Shown here: positions 63,389 through 64,000 of the stretch, in pieces
Numbering within the stretch: position 1 is the stretch's first letter
How the letters are laid out: every line of letters begins with the position of its first letter
Assembly: GCA_011390465.1 (NCBI GenBank)
Contig: JAABSH010000004.1
Coordinates: 1-64,000, forward strand
Direction of reading: 5' to 3'
DNA from: Desulfobacteraceae bacterium
GTDB taxonomy: Bacteria; Desulfobacterota; Desulfobacteria; Desulfobacterales; Desulfosalsimonadaceae
Length of the DNA stretch: 64,000 nucleotides
Made by a program: the position numbers and the translations under genes
Notes under the pieces: model-generated
What the model was told of the DNA's origin: nothing
The model's database searches: none
Seen by the model: the letters and a program-made list of their open reading frames with translations, nothing else

Positions 63389-64000
63389 ATGAAACACCAT
63401 CCGGATATGGAAAAATGGCATAAACTGGCGGAAAAGGAACTCCGGGGCACGTCCGTGGCGTCGCTTACCCGGACCACGCCTGAAGAAATCGACGTTAAAC
63501 CCTTATATACCGCTGAAGATTTAGAAAATCTGGAGTTTGTCAACGTGCTTCCGGGATTCGACCCTTTTGTGCGGGGAGTGCGGGCCACCATGTACGCGAA
63601 CCGGCCCTGGACCATCCGCCAGTACGCGGGGTTTTCAACGGCCAAAGAATCCAATGAATTTTACCGCAGGAACCTGGCGGCCGGCCAGAAAGGGCTTTCC
63701 GTGGCCTTTGATCTGCCCACCCACCGGGGCTATGATTCCGACCATCCCCGGGTTGTCGGCGATGTGGGCAAGGCCGGCGTGCCTGTGGATTCGGTCGAAG
63801 ACATGAAAATCCTGTTTGACGGCATCCCCTTGGACAAGATGTCGGTCTCCATGACCATGAACGGCGCGGTGCTGCCGGTGCTGGCCGGTTATATCGTGGC
63901 GGCCGAGGAGCAGGGCGTGTCCCAGGAAAAACTCATGGGCACCATTCAGAATGATATTTTAAAAGAATATTTGACCCGCAATACCTATATTTATCCGCCG
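63389..64000 (+). CDS. scpA: Methylmalonyl-CoA mutase large subunit (3' end outside window)
   Basis: The ATG at 63389 has AAGGAGG before it and opens a frame that runs to the window end (204 codons). Residues such as [57 protein letters not shown] and [14 protein letters not shown] match the substrate-barrel domain of B12-dependent methylmalonyl-CoA mutase, which interconverts methylmalonyl- and succinyl-CoA. The cobalamin domain would be downstream. Pairs with the epimerase gene. Confidence 0.95.
   Translation, partial: MKHHPDMEKWHKLAEKELRGTSVASLTRTTPEEIDVKPLYTAEDLENLEFVNVLPGFDPFVRGVRATMYANRPWTIRQYAGFSTAKESNEFYRRNLAAGQKGLSVAFDLPTHRGYDSDHPRVVGDVGKAGVPVDSVEDMKILFDGIPLDKMSVSMTMNGAVLPVLAGYIVAAEEQGVSQEKLMGTIQNDILKEYLTRNTYIYPP

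Overview
The window looks like chromosomal DNA from an anaerobic deltaproteobacterium (Desulfobacterota, probably a Desulfobacteraceae-type sulfate reducer). This is inferred from gene content, not from a marker-gene search: two aldehyde:ferredoxin oxidoreductases with MoaD/MoeB partners, a DUF39 homocysteine-synthesis protein plus a NIL-domain ferredoxin, a mitochondrial-EFG1-like EF-G, a Gram-negative lpt-kds-rpoN cluster, and methylmalonyl-CoA epimerase and mutase. No phage, transposase, CRISPR array or rRNA was seen.

Left part (1-12 kb): the 3' part of an M1 aminopeptidase; two fold-back intergenic repeats; a tungsten-enzyme island (AOR, a beta-grasp-like protein, MoaD, MoeB); a secreted nickel superoxide dismutase; a GDSL esterase; an LpxR lipid A deacylase coupled to an AI-2E/PerM permease; an alpha/beta hydrolase; a small DUF4404-like protein; and a TetR regulator.

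Centre left (12-26.7 kb) is the most unusual region. It combines an Fe-alcohol dehydrogenase / SCP2 / AOR operon, an outer-membrane barrel gene with an in-frame UGA after its signal peptide, and an operon of three enzymes. These are an MFE-2-like fusion (hydratase 2, short-chain dehydrogenase, SCP2), a paralogous fusion (HMG-CoA-synthase fold, DUF35, short-chain dehydrogenase, SCP2) and an SCPx-type thiolase. Beside them lie an alpha-methylacyl-CoA racemase, a TetR, an enoyl-CoA isomerase-like crotonase and a MerR. Together they resemble the eukaryotic peroxisomal branched-chain/sterol side-chain beta-oxidation set. I infer a pathway that oxidises a hydrophobic, probably methyl-branched alcohol to the acid and then through beta-oxidation. 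Propionyl-CoA produced this way could feed the methylmalonyl-CoA epimerase and mutase at the right edge.

Centre (26.7-39.7 kb): tRNA-thiolation and methylthiolation genes (mtaB, mnmA) with a NIL ferredoxin, a CsgG-like/barrel protein, a RecA-fold ATPase, EF-G, a secreted unknown, a bacterial cereblon (CULT-domain) homologue, and an operon of asparagine synthetase, a GCS2-type ligase, glutaredoxin and a PilZ protein.

Right part: a long minus-strand housekeeping run from kdsA (50.1 kb) to tRNA-Leu (40.0 kb): kdsA-kdsC-lptC-lptA-lptB-rpoN-hpf-ptsN-rapZ-EIIA-rimI-gapA-tpiA-secG-tRNA. It is followed by a plus-strand run: M23 peptidase, DUF39, lepB, pyrB, pyrC, an NtrC-type regulator, an ABC-F protein, a small membrane protein, a GAF-PilB ATPase, a TetR with palindromic upstream sites, methylmalonyl-CoA epimerase and the start of methylmalonyl-CoA mutase.
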